A stretch of DNA of 38,061 nt from Bacillota bacterium (GTDB taxonomy: Bacteria; Bacillota; Bacilli; Paenibacillales; Paenibacillaceae): assembly GCA_023386495.1 (NCBI GenBank), contig JAEWJS010000113.1:1-38061 (forward strand), given 5' to 3'. Position numbers and translations under genes: made by a program. This document shows, piece after piece, positions 1 to 8,004 of the stretch. The notes beneath the pieces are model-generated. The model ran no database searches. It was not told the DNA's origin and saw only the letters and a program-made list of their open reading frames with translations. Position 1 is the first letter of the stretch. Each line of letters opens with the position of its first letter.

Positions 1-59
1 GCATATTCCCTATGCAGGCAGGAAACAATAGGGAAAATCGGTTAATAGGGGAGATCCTG

Positions 60-686
60 ATGATGGGATTCAGCCTTTGGAAACGAATCAAGAAACGGCT
101 GCAGCAGGGCAGGAAGCCGGCGCTGCGGCTGGGGTTGCTGCTAGCGGCCGCCACGGCCGCGTCCGGTGCGTCCGCGTACGGGATCTGCAGCGCCGCGCCG
201 AGCCTGATCGAGACGCTGGAGTCGGCCGAAGCTCCGTTATCCGTCGAGCTGAGAAGGGTCTATCTATGCGGCGAAGAGGTGCAGCAGCTAGGCAGGATGA
301 ACGCGAAGCAGACGATTCGGCTGATGCAGCGTCATCCCGAGTGGACCGGACACCTGTCGCCGAGCGGGACGGTCGTGCTCGTGGAACAGATCGACGACCT
401 GTCGCCGGCCTGCAAGGAAAGCGCGGTATTCGGCATCGATCATGAAGGCCGGCTGTCGTTGTTCGACGGCCCGCCGGAGCGGCAGAAGGTGCTCCGCACG
501 TTCTTCCAGCTCGATGTGCATTACATGGAGAGCAGCCTGCCGAAGGAGCGGATGGATGCGCTGCTGCGCGGCATTCGCATCTCCGATGTGGACGAGCTGA
601 ACAGCATACTATCGACCTACAGCGATTATGCGCTGCCCGAACGACCGAGGCCGATGAAGCCGGCCTCGGTATCGTATTCCCGGTAA
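60..686 (+). CDS. bofC: BofC, forespore-secreted regulator of the SpoIVB protease
   Basis: In B. subtilis BofC is secreted from the forespore into the intermembrane space and restrains the SpoIVB protease, which times pro-sigma-K processing. The protein has a basic N-terminus (KRIKKRL), a hydrophobic segment near residues 25-40 that fits a signal peptide or anchor, and a C-terminal BofC domain recognisable by QIDDLSP, FGIDHEGRLSLFDG and FFQLDVHYMESS. The start at 60 is preceded by GGGGAG (48-53); an ATG at 63 has better spacing (about 8 nt) and an upstream in-frame ATG at 12 lacks an SD. At about 208 residues it is somewhat longer than the roughly 170-residue B. subtilis protein. It lies directly upstream of ruvC, as in other Bacillales. 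Its stop codon is inside the terminator stem. Family assignment is confident; the exact start is not. Confidence 0.88.
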   Translation: MMGFSLWKRIKKRLQQGRKPALRLGLLLAAATAASGASAYGICSAAPSLIETLESAEAPLSVELRRVYLCGEEVQQLGRMNAKQTIRLMQRHPEWTGHLSPSGTVVLVEQIDDLSPACKESAVFGIDHEGRLSLFDGPPERQKVLRTFFQLDVHYMESSLPKERMDALLRGIRISDVDELNSILSTYSDYALPERPRPMKPASVSYSR

Positions 687-722
687 GAGAGACTATGTTC
701 CCATGGTCTCTCTTATTTTTTT
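684..722 (+). terminator. Rho-independent terminator of bofC
   Basis: The arms 684-697 and 702-715 pair over 14 positions (one G-U) around a TTCC tetraloop, followed by seven T residues at 716-722. The bofC TAA forms the base of the 5' arm, so the hairpin begins inside the reading frame. Confidence 0.93.
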
Positions 723-738
723 GGGGACACAACACATG

Positions 739-767
739 TTCTCATAGGTGCGAACATTTGCTATAAT
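739..767 (+). promoter_or_regulatory. Sigma-A type promoter of the ruvCAB operon
   Basis: TTCTCA (739-744), a 17 nt spacer and a perfect TATAAT (762-767) lie 45 bases before the ruvC start and directly after the bofC terminator. An inverted repeat ATGTTC/GAACAT (736-741 and 752-757) overlaps the -35 box and spacer. Confidence 0.7.
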
Positions 768-811
768 GGGGGGAAGCTTACAAGGCTGTTTATGGGACGG
801 GAGCGATAATC

Positions 812-1315
812 TTGCGTATTCTAGGAATCGATCCCGGCATTGCGATTGTTGGGTTCGGGTTTATCGACAAGATCGGGCACCGGCTGGTGCCCGTTCAATA
901 TGGCTGCGTGGAGACGGAAGCCGGCACGCCGCATCCGACGCGGCTGCAGCAGGTGTACGATTCGGTAGGTTCGCTGATGGATAAGTACAAGCCGGATGCC
1001 GTTGCCGTGGAGAAGCTGTTCTTCAACCGGAACGTCACGACGGCGTTCACGGTCGGAGAAGCGCGCGGCGTCATGCTGCTGGCAGCCGTCCAGCGCGGAA
1101 TAGCCATCGCGGAATATACGCCGATGCAAGTCAAGCAAGCGATCGTCGGCTACGGCAAGGCAGAGAAGCGGCAAGTGCAAGAGATGGTGAAGATGTTCTT
1201 GAAGCTGACGGCCGTGCCTAAGCCGGACGACGTGGCAGACGCGCTCGCAATCGCCGTCTGCCATGCGCATTCCGCCGTCATGCTGCAGAAGACGAACGGA
1301 GCGATGCGGCCATGA
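812..1315 (+). CDS. ruvC: Crossover junction endodeoxyribonuclease RuvC
   Basis: RuvC resolves Holliday junctions by symmetric nicking together with the RuvAB branch-migration motor. The 167-residue protein has the full acidic active site of the family: D7 in GIDPG, E67 in AVEKLFF, and D140/D143 in KPDDVADALA. Length is normal. It starts with TTG, preceded by GGGAG at about 9 nt; no ATG fits the conserved N-terminus. Its TGA overlaps the ruvA ATG (ATGA, 1312-1315), which indicates translational coupling. It is the first gene of a long operon whose promoter is at 739-767. B. subtilis itself lacks ruvC and uses RecU, so its presence here is a lineage marker. Confidence 0.95.
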   Translation: MRILGIDPGIAIVGFGFIDKIGHRLVPVQYGCVETEAGTPHPTRLQQVYDSVGSLMDKYKPDAVAVEKLFFNRNVTTAFTVGEARGVMLLAAVQRGIAIAEYTPMQVKQAIVGYGKAEKRQVQEMVKMFLKLTAVPKPDDVADALAIAVCHAHSAVMLQKTNGAMRP

Positions 1316-1941
1316 TCGATTATATTAAGGGCAAGGTTGCCCATCTGGAGAGCGAATATATCGTTGTCGACGTGCGCGACATCGGATATCAGGTGTTCAC
1401 GCCGAATCCGTATGCATTTGCGGCGAGCGAAGAAGCGATCACGGTCTATACGCATCACCATGTCCGCGAAGACGCGACGCTGCTGTACGGCTTCGCGACG
1501 CGCGAGGAGCAGCGGATGTTCCGCAAGCTGCTCGACGTGTCCGGCATCGGACCGCGGGTCGCGCTTGGCGTACTGGCAGGCGCGAAGCCGGAGGCGATCT
1601 TCGCCGCCATTCAACAGGAGAACGTCAATTTCTTGACGAAGCTTCCGGGGATCGGGCGCAAGACGGCACAGCGCATGATATTGGACTTGAAGGACAAGCT
1701 GGATGCAGATGCAGCCGGCTTCGGAGCCGCCGCAGGGCTAGCGCTGGGCGACATGCCGGCTGGCCTCGGCGGACAAGGGGAAGGTACCGCTTGGCCCGAG
1801 GCGCGCGAAGCGCTGGCTGCGCTGGGGTATACGACGGCGGAGCTCGATCGGGCTTGGCAGGCGCTCGGTCAGGCGACGGAGCCCGGCGAGACGGTCGACG
1901 TGTTGATGAAGCGGGCGCTGCAGCAGCTGTTTAAAGGGTGA
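1312..1941 (+). CDS. ruvA: Holliday junction branch migration protein RuvA
   Basis: RuvA forms tetramers that hold the four-way junction open and load the RuvB motor. The 209-residue protein shows the N-terminal OB domain (MIDYIKGKVAHLESEYIVVDVRDIGYQVF), two helix-hairpin-helix repeats (FRKLLDVSGIGPRVALGVL and LTKLPGIGRKTAQRMILDL), and after a glycine-rich linker a small C-terminal domain III (EALAALGYTTAELDRA) that contacts RuvB. The start overlaps the ruvC stop (ATGA) and its own TGA overlaps an in-frame GTG of the ruvB frame. The order ruvC-ruvA-ruvB is standard. Confidence 0.96.
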   Translation: MIDYIKGKVAHLESEYIVVDVRDIGYQVFTPNPYAFAASEEAITVYTHHHVREDATLLYGFATREEQRMFRKLLDVSGIGPRVALGVLAGAKPEAIFAAIQQENVNFLTKLPGIGRKTAQRMILDLKDKLDADAAGFGAAAGLALGDMPAGLGGQGEGTAWPEAREALAALGYTTAELDRAWQALGQATEPGETVDVLMKRALQQLFKG

Positions 1942-1961
1942 ATGGGGAGGTGCCGAGAGAC

Positions 1962-3002
1962 ATGGATGATCGAATCATATCGGCCAATCTCATGATGGAG
2001 GACCAAGCGGTAGAGCTGAGCCTCCGGCCGCGATACCTGGCGGAATATATCGGGCAATCGCAAGTGAAAGAGAATTTGAAGGTGTATATCGAAGCGGCCA
2101 AGCTGCGCAAGGAAGCGCTCGATCACGTGCTTCTGTACGGTCCGCCCGGACTGGGGAAGACGACGCTGTCCAACATCATCGCGAACGAGCTGGGCGTCAA
2201 CATGCGCACGACCTCCGGTCCTGCGATCGAACGGCCCGGCGATCTTGCGGCGATTCTGACGAACCTGCAGGAAGGCGACGTGCTGTTCATCGACGAGATC
2301 CATCGGCTCCATCGAACGGTCGAAGAAGTGCTGTATCCGGCGATGGAGGACTTCGCCCTGGACATCATGATCGGCAAGGGGCCTAGCGCGCGCTCGGTGC
2401 GGCTGGATCTGCCGCCGTTCACGCTGGTCGGCGCGACGACTCGGGCCGGACTGCTGTCTTCGCCGCTGCGCGATCGGTTCGGCGTCATGAGCCGGCTGGA
2501 GTTCTACCAAGTCGATGAGCTGGCATTCATCGTATCGCGCTCAGCCGAAATACTCGGCGTAGAGATGATCGGCGAAGCGGCGGACGAGATCGCGATGCGT
2601 TCCCGGGGGACGCCGCGGATCGCGAACCGGCTGTTGAAAAGGGTACGCGATTTTGCGCAAGTGCGCGGGGACGGGGTCATTACGTATGATCTGGCGAAGT
2701 ATGCGCTGGAGCTCATTCAAGTCGATCCGAAGGGGCTCGACCAGATCGATCACAAGATGCTGCGCGCGATGATCGGCAGCTTCCGCGGCGGACCGGTCGG
2801 ACTGGATACGATCGCCGCTACGATCGGGGAAGAGAGCCAGACGATCGAGGACGTGTACGAGCCGTATCTGATGCAGATCGGCTTCCTGCAGCGGACGCCG
2901 CGCGGACGCGTCGTGACGCCGCTCGCATACCGCCACCTCGGTCTGCCCGATCCGTCGTCGCCTGACGCGTCCGGCGAGGACAGCGGGCCTGTGTTGTTCT
3001 GA
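1962..3002 (+). CDS. ruvB: Holliday junction DNA helicase RuvB
   Basis: RuvB is the AAA+ hexameric motor for branch migration. Counting from the chosen start, Walker A is GPPGLGKT at residues 60-67, Walker B is LFIDEIHR near residue 110, sensor 1 is GATTRAG, and the C-terminal winged helix ends in GFLQRTPRGR. The ATG at 1962 gives MDDRIISANLMM, matching the usual N-terminus, with GGGGAGG at 1944-1950 (11 nt spacing). An upstream in-frame GTG at 1938 overlaps the ruvA stop and would add eight residues; it cannot be excluded. The resulting length of 346 residues is typical. Confidence 0.95.
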   Translation: MDDRIISANLMMEDQAVELSLRPRYLAEYIGQSQVKENLKVYIEAAKLRKEALDHVLLYGPPGLGKTTLSNIIANELGVNMRTTSGPAIERPGDLAAILTNLQEGDVLFIDEIHRLHRTVEEVLYPAMEDFALDIMIGKGPSARSVRLDLPPFTLVGATTRAGLLSSPLRDRFGVMSRLEFYQVDELAFIVSRSAEILGVEMIGEAADEIAMRSRGTPRIANRLLKRVRDFAQVRGDGVITYDLAKYALELIQVDPKGLDQIDHKMLRAMIGSFRGGPVGLDTIAATIGEESQTIEDVYEPYLMQIGFLQRTPRGRVVTPLAYRHLGLPDPSSPDASGEDSGPVLF

Positions 3003-3056
3003 CAAGCGCTGCCTGCCATAGGCTTCGCGATCACGACAGGATGGGGAGCGAGTGCG

Positions 3057-3506
3057 ATGAACGAGGTGCTGTACGTGTTATACGACCGGGATTGCGTCAT
3101 GTGCACGGCAACGGTGGACAAGCTGCGAACGATGCGGATGCCGCGGGCAGAGCTAAGGTACATACCGCTTCAGGAGCTGGAGTCGGAATCGCCGCCCGAC
3201 GTTCCGGGTCGTTCCGCCTTGCGGATCGCAGAATTATATGACAAGCTGCATGTGGTAGACGGCAACGGACGCGTATTCGCCGGAGCCGACGGCGTCGTGC
3301 GGATTATGCGGACGCTGCCTTCGCTGCGTTGGCTGGCGTGGTGCTACGCCATTCCGGGCGCCCGCGTGGCTGCAGACGCGCTCTACCGCTATGTCGCGAG
3401 ACGAAGATACGACTGGTTCGGCAGGGCAGATGAAGGCTGCGCGAACGGTGCTTGCGCGATTCCCGCCAAGCCGCATGCCAGCAAGGGGAGGAAGGAACAG
3501 GAATGA
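3057..3506 (+). CDS. DCC-family (DUF393) thiol-disulfide oxidoreductase-like protein
   Basis: The N-terminus YDRDCVMC places two cysteines (C13 and C16) in a DxxCxxC motif that defines the DCC/DUF393 family, a thioredoxin-like fold of uncertain substrate. The middle segment (LHVVDGNGRVFAGADGVVRIMRTLPSLRWLAW) matches the family pattern of a strand followed by an amphipathic helix. A second cysteine pair sits near the C-terminus (CANGACAIP). The gene has an SD (GGGGAGCGAGTGCG region) and its TGA overlaps the ATG of the following SpoIID-like gene (ATGA at 3503-3506), so the two are translationally coupled. A redox role on an exported partner would be an inference only. Family call is good, function unknown. 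Confidence 0.8.
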   Translation: MNEVLYVLYDRDCVMCTATVDKLRTMRMPRAELRYIPLQELESESPPDVPGRSALRIAELYDKLHVVDGNGRVFAGADGVVRIMRTLPSLRWLAWCYAIPGARVAADALYRYVARRRYDWFGRADEGCANGACAIPAKPHASKGRKEQE

Positions 3507-5602
3507 GAAGATTCATCGCCCTCGTAACGGCGCTTATGATATTCGCTTCGATTGCCGCCGTATGGCCGTCACATGCAGCAGTCCCTTCGCTCGATCGGAT
3601 TCGGGTCGCGATTTTCCTGCAGCTGCCCGGCAAGTATCAGTTGAACACCGCAGCAGCAACGCTGAGCGCGGCAAGCGGACTCGCGATCGGGCTTCGCGAG
3701 CCGGAGGGCCTGCTGCCGCTTGCGGCGGCTGCTCCGGGCGAATCGGTCCGGTTCACATTGGATGATTATAGAGTCAAGCTGCTCGAGACGGCGGACTTGA
3801 ATGCAGCGACCGCTGCATTCAAGCGGGTGCAGGCAGCAGGCGGTGCCGGCTTCCTGACTTCGCTCGCGAAGGGCGGCAAGACGATCTACCAAGTCACGGA
3901 AGGCTCGTATCCATCGGTTGCGGAGGCGCAGGCTGGCATGGCCAAATGGACCAAGGATGCTGCGCTCGTCGGCCTGCTGGGCGGTTCCAAGCCTTCCTTG
4001 GCAGGGCCGCATCGGCTAGAGACGCCGCCGTATGCGACACTCGAGGAGGCACAGCAGACCGTCCGTGCGTTCGGCGATGCGGGCATCGAGGCTTATGCGG
4101 CGATCAAGCCGCCTCTGCAGGCTGGTCAACAAGTTAGGTATACCGCGCAGGTAGGAGCGGCTGCCGACGAAGCGGGGCTCGCCCTGCTGAAGGCTGCGGC
4201 CTCCAAGGTGCCTGCAGGCAGCGCTCTGGCGCCGCTCAATGCCAGCGAACCATACTTGCTGATTCGAGACGATCATACCGTAACGCAATCGAAGACTGCC
4301 GACAGACAGTATTCGCTGCCTTCAGGCGGGACGGCTAAGGTCTGGGTAGCTCCGGCAGGCGAAGAAGGCATTAAGCTTGTGGAGCGGTACAACCGTACTT
4401 ATCGCGGAAGCTTCGAACTGACGGCCTTCAATAAGAAGCTGGCCGTCGTGAACGAGCTTCCGTTCGAGCAATACCTCTATTCGGTCGTCGGCGCTGAGAT
4501 GCCGGCATCGTGGCCGGCGGAGGCGCTTAAATCCCAAGCGGTAGCGGCTCGGAGCTATGCGCTGCACAAAGGGTTCGGATTCCAAATCGCGCATGTCGTC
4601 GACACGACGCTGAGCCAGGCATACGGGGGCATCGGCTCGGAGAAGCCAGCCACGATCGCGGCCGTCGATGCGACCGCCGGCGAGGTTGTCATGCATAACG
4701 GCCAAGTCGTCGAGGCGCTGTTCTCCTCCAATGCCGGCGGCGCGACCGCGGATCCCGCGGAAATATGGGGCACGAGCATTCCGTACCTCGGTAGCGTGCC
4801 TAGCCCTGACCAGATCGCGGAGAAGGGATTGTATGCTTGGTATCGGGTGGTGCTCCCGGACAGCCGTATCGGCTATATCCGGGAAGACCTGCTCGTACCT
4901 GCCGGGCTGAGCTCGGCAACGGGCAATGAGATCATGCTCGTGAAGGGCATGGGCGTCGCGGTCCGCCCGGTACCGCTCATTCAGAGCGATGTCGAACCGG
5001 TGGCGCGCGTGGATGACGGGACGCGGGTAGTCGTGTTGGAGAAGGTCGTGCAGAATAACGACATGTCTTGGGTCGCCGGGCCGTATACGCCGGAGGCGCT
5101 GGCTGCCTCGATCAAGGGCAAGCCGACTACGCCGATCAGCGAACCGGTCCGCACGGTCGAGATCGGGATGAAGGGCGAGTCCGGACGCGTAACCGAGGTG
5201 CTGATCAACGGCTCCAAGCTCACCGTTCGTACGCCGGATACGCTGCGCTCGGCGCTCGGCGGGCTGAAGAGCACGCGCTTCGATATCGATGAGACTGGGC
5301 GGCTCGCAGTGCTGGGGGTCGGCGGTACGGTTCGCGAGAAACCGGCCGACAGCGCGCCGGTCTACGCGATCGGCGCGGACGGGAAGACGAAGAAGCTCGA
5401 TGCGCCTTCGTATTTCGTACTGAACGGCAACGGCGACGTGCGCGCGGCAACGCCGGAGCCGGCGTTCCGGTTCATGGGGACAGGCTACGGCCATGGCGTC
5501 GGGTTGTCGCAATGGGGAGCCAGGGCATTGGCTGACCAAGGGTATGATTACCAATCGATCCTGCAATACTATTACAAAAACGTGACCGTCGAGAAGGAAT
5601 GA
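3503..5602 (+). CDS. SpoIID/LytB-domain exported protein with SPOR-like repeats
   Basis: SpoIID proteins are lytic transglycosylases that cleave denuded glycan strands; the sporulation member drives engulfment. This 699-residue protein starts with a clear signal peptide (MRRFIALVTALMIFASIAAV, cleavage near SHA-A). Residues about 90-215 contain SPOR-like repeats (VTEGSYPSVAEAQAG, PYATLEEAQQTV). The SpoIID core follows from about 310, with the catalytic glutamate candidate E332 in VGAEMPASWPAEALKSQAVA and the LFSSNAGG segment. The C-terminal GHGVGLSQWGA motif is near residue 663. It is twice the length of B. subtilis SpoIID because of the N-terminal repeats and an insert of about 150 residues between core and C-terminal motif. 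The start overlaps the preceding stop. It could be a sporulation or a vegetative amidase-enhancer-like protein. Confidence 0.87.
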   Translation: MRRFIALVTALMIFASIAAVWPSHAAVPSLDRIRVAIFLQLPGKYQLNTAAATLSAASGLAIGLREPEGLLPLAAAAPGESVRFTLDDYRVKLLETADLNAATAAFKRVQAAGGAGFLTSLAKGGKTIYQVTEGSYPSVAEAQAGMAKWTKDAALVGLLGGSKPSLAGPHRLETPPYATLEEAQQTVRAFGDAGIEAYAAIKPPLQAGQQVRYTAQVGAAADEAGLALLKAAASKVPAGSALAPLNASEPYLLIRDDHTVTQSKTADRQYSLPSGGTAKVWVAPAGEEGIKLVERYNRTYRGSFELTAFNKKLAVVNELPFEQYLYSVVGAEMPASWPAEALKSQAVAARSYALHKGFGFQIAHVVDTTLSQAYGGIGSEKPATIAAVDATAGEVVMHNGQVVEALFSSNAGGATADPAEIWGTSIPYLGSVPSPDQIAEKGLYAWYRVVLPDSRIGYIREDLLVPAGLSSATGNEIMLVKGMGVAVRPVPLIQSDVEPVARVDDGTRVVVLEKVVQNNDMSWVAGPYTPEALAASIKGKPTTPISEPVRTVEIGMKGESGRVTEVLINGSKLTVRTPDTLRSALGGLKSTRFDIDETGRLAVLGVGGTVREKPADSAPVYAIGADGKTKKLDAPSYFVLNGNGDVRAATPEPAFRFMGTGYGHGVGLSQWGARALADQGYDYQSILQYYYKNVTVEKE

Positions 5603-5612
5603 CAGACCGCAT

Positions 5613-6659
5613 ATGAAGGTAGAGGAATTTGATTTTCAGCTCCCGGAGGAGCTGATCGCGCAGACGCCACTGGCCGATCGGACTGGCTCGCGACTGCTTG
5701 CCGTGAATCGGTCGGACGGCACGCTGCGGCATGGCGCATTCACGGATTTGAAGCAATACTTGCGCGCGGGCGACACGCTCGTACTTAACGATACGCGTGT
5801 CCTCCCTGCCCGGCTGATCGGCGTGAAGCCCGATACGGGTGCCCGCGTGGAGCTGCTGCTGCTCAAGCAGTTAGAGGGCGGCCGCTGGGAGACGCTGGGG
5901 AAGCCGGCGAAGCGGCTGCGCGTCGGCACGGAGCTCTGGTTCGGCAGCGAAGCCGGCGGAGAGCCGCTGCTGCGCGCTGTCGTAACGGAGACGGGCGAGA
6001 TGGGCGCGCGCGTCGTGGAATTTCGTTACGAAGGCATCTTCCAAGAGCTGCTGGACAAGCTGGGCGAGATGCCGCTTCCGCCGTACATCCATGAACGCCT
6101 ATCGGATCGCGAACGCTATCAGACCGTCTACGCGAAGCACGAAGGTTCGGCCGCGGCACCGACAGCAGGGCTGCATTTTACGCCGGAATATCTCGACGAG
6201 CTGCGGGCGGCTGGCATTCGGACAGCGTTCCTGACGCTGCACGTAGGACTGGGCACCTTCCGCCCCATGTCGGCCGAGACGATCGAAGAGCATGTGATGC
6301 ATGCCGAGTATTACGAGTTGGACGAGCAGAACGCGGAATTGATCCGCCGGACGAGGCAGGAGGGCGGCCGCGTCATCGCGGTCGGGACGACATCGGCACG
6401 AACGCTGGAGACGGTCGCAGGACGATACGGCGCAGACGGCATTCAAGCCTGCAGCGGGTGGACCGATATTTTCATCTATCCCGGTTACGAATTCCGCCTC
6501 GTGGATGCGCTCTTGACGAACTTCCACCTCCCCAAATCGACGCTCGTCATGCTGGTCAGCGCGCTGGCTGGCCGCGAGCTTACGCTGCAAGCTTACGCAG
6601 AAGCCGTCGAGCAGCGGTACCGCTTCTTCAGCTTCGGCGACGCCATGTTTATTTATTAA
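5613..6659 (+). CDS. queA: S-adenosylmethionine:tRNA ribosyltransferase-isomerase QueA
   Basis: QueA transfers and isomerises the ribosyl group of SAM onto preQ1 at tRNA position 34 to give epoxyqueuosine, the step after Tgt. The 348-residue protein has the family signatures FDFQLPEELIAQTPL at the start, GSRLLAV, LVLNDTRVLPARL, PLPPYIHE, AAPTAGLHFT, THVGLGTF-like LTLHVGLGTFRP, and the C-terminal NFHLPKSTLVMLVSALAG. It begins 10 bases after the SpoIID-like gene, with AAGGA at 5595-5599 as a distant SD. Its partner tgt follows after an unusual 194-base gap that contains a folded element. Confidence 0.96.
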   Translation: MKVEEFDFQLPEELIAQTPLADRTGSRLLAVNRSDGTLRHGAFTDLKQYLRAGDTLVLNDTRVLPARLIGVKPDTGARVELLLLKQLEGGRWETLGKPAKRLRVGTELWFGSEAGGEPLLRAVVTETGEMGARVVEFRYEGIFQELLDKLGEMPLPPYIHERLSDRERYQTVYAKHEGSAAAPTAGLHFTPEYLDELRAAGIRTAFLTLHVGLGTFRPMSAETIEEHVMHAEYYELDEQNAELIRRTRQEGGRVIAVGTTSARTLETVAGRYGADGIQACSGWTDIFIYPGYEFRLVDALLTNFHLPKSTLVMLVSALAGRELTLQAYAEAVEQRYRFFSFGDAMFIY

Positions 6660-6683
6660 GAAAATTACGTAGTAAATATAAAT

Positions 6684-6833
6684 GTTAACTTGTCAGCACC
6701 GAGAAGGTTGAACGATAGTAGAAAATGAGGAGCGGAGTGTAGTCAAAGCTACATGAGCACCGGAAGTTTCGCTAGCGTTCAAGATTCGACGCCGAATAAG
6801 CTACGAAGCAATACTTCGTGATCACAAGTTAAC
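6684..6833 (+). repeat. ~150 bp element with terminal inverted repeats and nested hairpins
   Basis: The ends are a perfect 10 bp inverted repeat, GTTAACTTGT (6684-6693) and ACAAGTTAAC (6824-6833). Inside lie a nested stem 6708-6718/6772-6782 (one mismatch), a hairpin 6738-6742/6749-6753 flanked by CGG/CCG (6733-6735, 6760-6762), a hairpin ATTCG/CGAAT (6784-6788, 6793-6797) and a hairpin ACGAAG/CTTCGT (6803-6808, 6814-6819). A near-direct repeat AGCACCG(A)GAAG occurs at 6695-6706 and 6756-6766. There is no ORF. The architecture fits either a small non-autonomous mobile element or a structured RNA inserted into the queA-tgt operon. The class cannot be settled by eye. Confidence 0.65.
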
Positions 6834-6853
6834 CCTTAGGACGTGTGAGATAA

Positions 6854-7990
6854 TTGACAGCTATTAGATATGAACTGATTAAGGTATGTAAACAATCGGG
6901 AGCCAGACTGGGCAGAGTCCATACGCCGCACGGCGTGATCGAGACGCCATGCTTCATGCCGGTAGGCACGCAGGCTACCGTGAAGACGATGAGCCCCGAG
7001 GAACTGAAGGATATGGACGCTCGGATCATTCTGAGCAACACCTACCATCTCTTCCTCCGTCCCGGCCATAAGCTGATTGAGCAAGCGGGCGGCCTGCACA
7101 AGTTCATGAACTGGGACCGCGCAATTTTGACCGACAGCGGAGGCTTCCAGGTGTTCAGCCTGAGCGATATGCGCAAAATTACGGAAGAAGGCGTCGAGTT
7201 CCGCTCGCATCTGAACGGCGATAAGCTGTTCTTGTCGCCTGAGAAGGCCATGGAAATCCAGAATTCGCTCGGCTCCGATATCATGATGGCATTCGACGAA
7301 TGTCCGCCTTACCCGGCGGAGTTCGAATACGTGAAAAATTCGATCGAACGGACCACGCGCTGGGCTGAGAGATGCCTGGCCGCCCATGAACGGCCGGACG
7401 TGCAAGGCTTGTTCGCGATCGTACAGGGCGGGGGTTACAAAGAGCTGCGCGAACAGAGCGCGCGTGATTTGACTTCCATGGATTTCCCGGGGTATGCTAT
7501 TGGTGGACTGAGCGTAGGAGAACCGAAGCCGGTCATGTACGAGGTGTTGGACTATACGGTTCCGCTCCTGCCGGCAGCTAAGCCTAGGTATCTCATGGGT
7601 GTCGGATCGCCGGATGCATTGATCGAAGGCTCGATCCGCGGCATCGACATGTTCGATTGCGTACTGCCGACTCGCATCGCGCGGAACGGTACGCTGATGA
7701 CGAGCGAAGGCCGGCTGGTCGTGCGCAACGCGAAGCACGCCGAAGACTTCGGTCCGCTTGACCCGGCATGCGACTGCTATACATGCAAGAACTATTCTCG
7801 GGCGTATATTCGCCATCTGCTCAAAGCGGACGAGACGTTCGGCATACGCCTGACTACTTATCACAATCTGCATTTCCTGCTACAGCTCATGCGGGACGTA
7901 CGCCAAGCGATCATGGAAGATCGTCTGCTGGATTTCCGGGACGATTTCTTCGCGAAGTACGGCCTGAATGATAATGACAAAGGCTTCTGA
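6854..7990 (+). CDS. tgt: Queuine/preQ1 tRNA-guanine transglycosylase Tgt
   Basis: Tgt exchanges guanine 34 for preQ1 in tRNAs with GUN anticodons. The 378-residue protein carries FMPVGTQATVKTM, NTYHLFLRPG, TDSGGFQVFSLS (with the active-site aspartate), FAIVQGG, GGLSVGEP, YLMGVGSP and DCVLPTRIARNGTL (second catalytic aspartate), then the zinc site CDCYTC with a downstream cysteine/histidine region. It starts with TTG, giving MTAIRYELIK, the usual N-terminus; the SD (AGGA, 6838-6841) is weak and overlaps the end of the structured element. yajC follows 14 bases later. Confidence 0.95.
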   Translation: MTAIRYELIKVCKQSGARLGRVHTPHGVIETPCFMPVGTQATVKTMSPEELKDMDARIILSNTYHLFLRPGHKLIEQAGGLHKFMNWDRAILTDSGGFQVFSLSDMRKITEEGVEFRSHLNGDKLFLSPEKAMEIQNSLGSDIMMAFDECPPYPAEFEYVKNSIERTTRWAERCLAAHERPDVQGLFAIVQGGGYKELREQSARDLTSMDFPGYAIGGLSVGEPKPVMYEVLDYTVPLLPAAKPRYLMGVGSPDALIEGSIRGIDMFDCVLPTRIARNGTLMTSEGRLVVRNAKHAEDFGPLDPACDCYTCKNYSRAYIRHLLKADETFGIRLTTYHNLHFLLQLMRDVRQAIMEDRLLDFRDDFFAKYGLNDNDKGF

Positions 7991-8004
7991 AAGGGGGAAT
8001 TACA

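Noticed and set aside
88..735. Long minus-strand open frame opposite bofC
   Set aside because: Arg/Ala/Ser-rich translation typical of the antisense of GC-rich coding DNA; no SD, and bofC on the plus strand has clear family motifs.
4322..5566. 414-codon minus-strand open frame opposite the SpoIID-like gene
   Set aside because: Composition (Arg/His/Asp-rich) and lack of any motif or start signal mark it as a shadow of the real gene.
6660..6853. preQ1 riboswitch before tgt
   Set aside because: preQ1 aptamers are much smaller and C-rich and lie upstream of queuosine synthesis genes; none of their core sequence is visible and the element has terminal inverted repeats instead.
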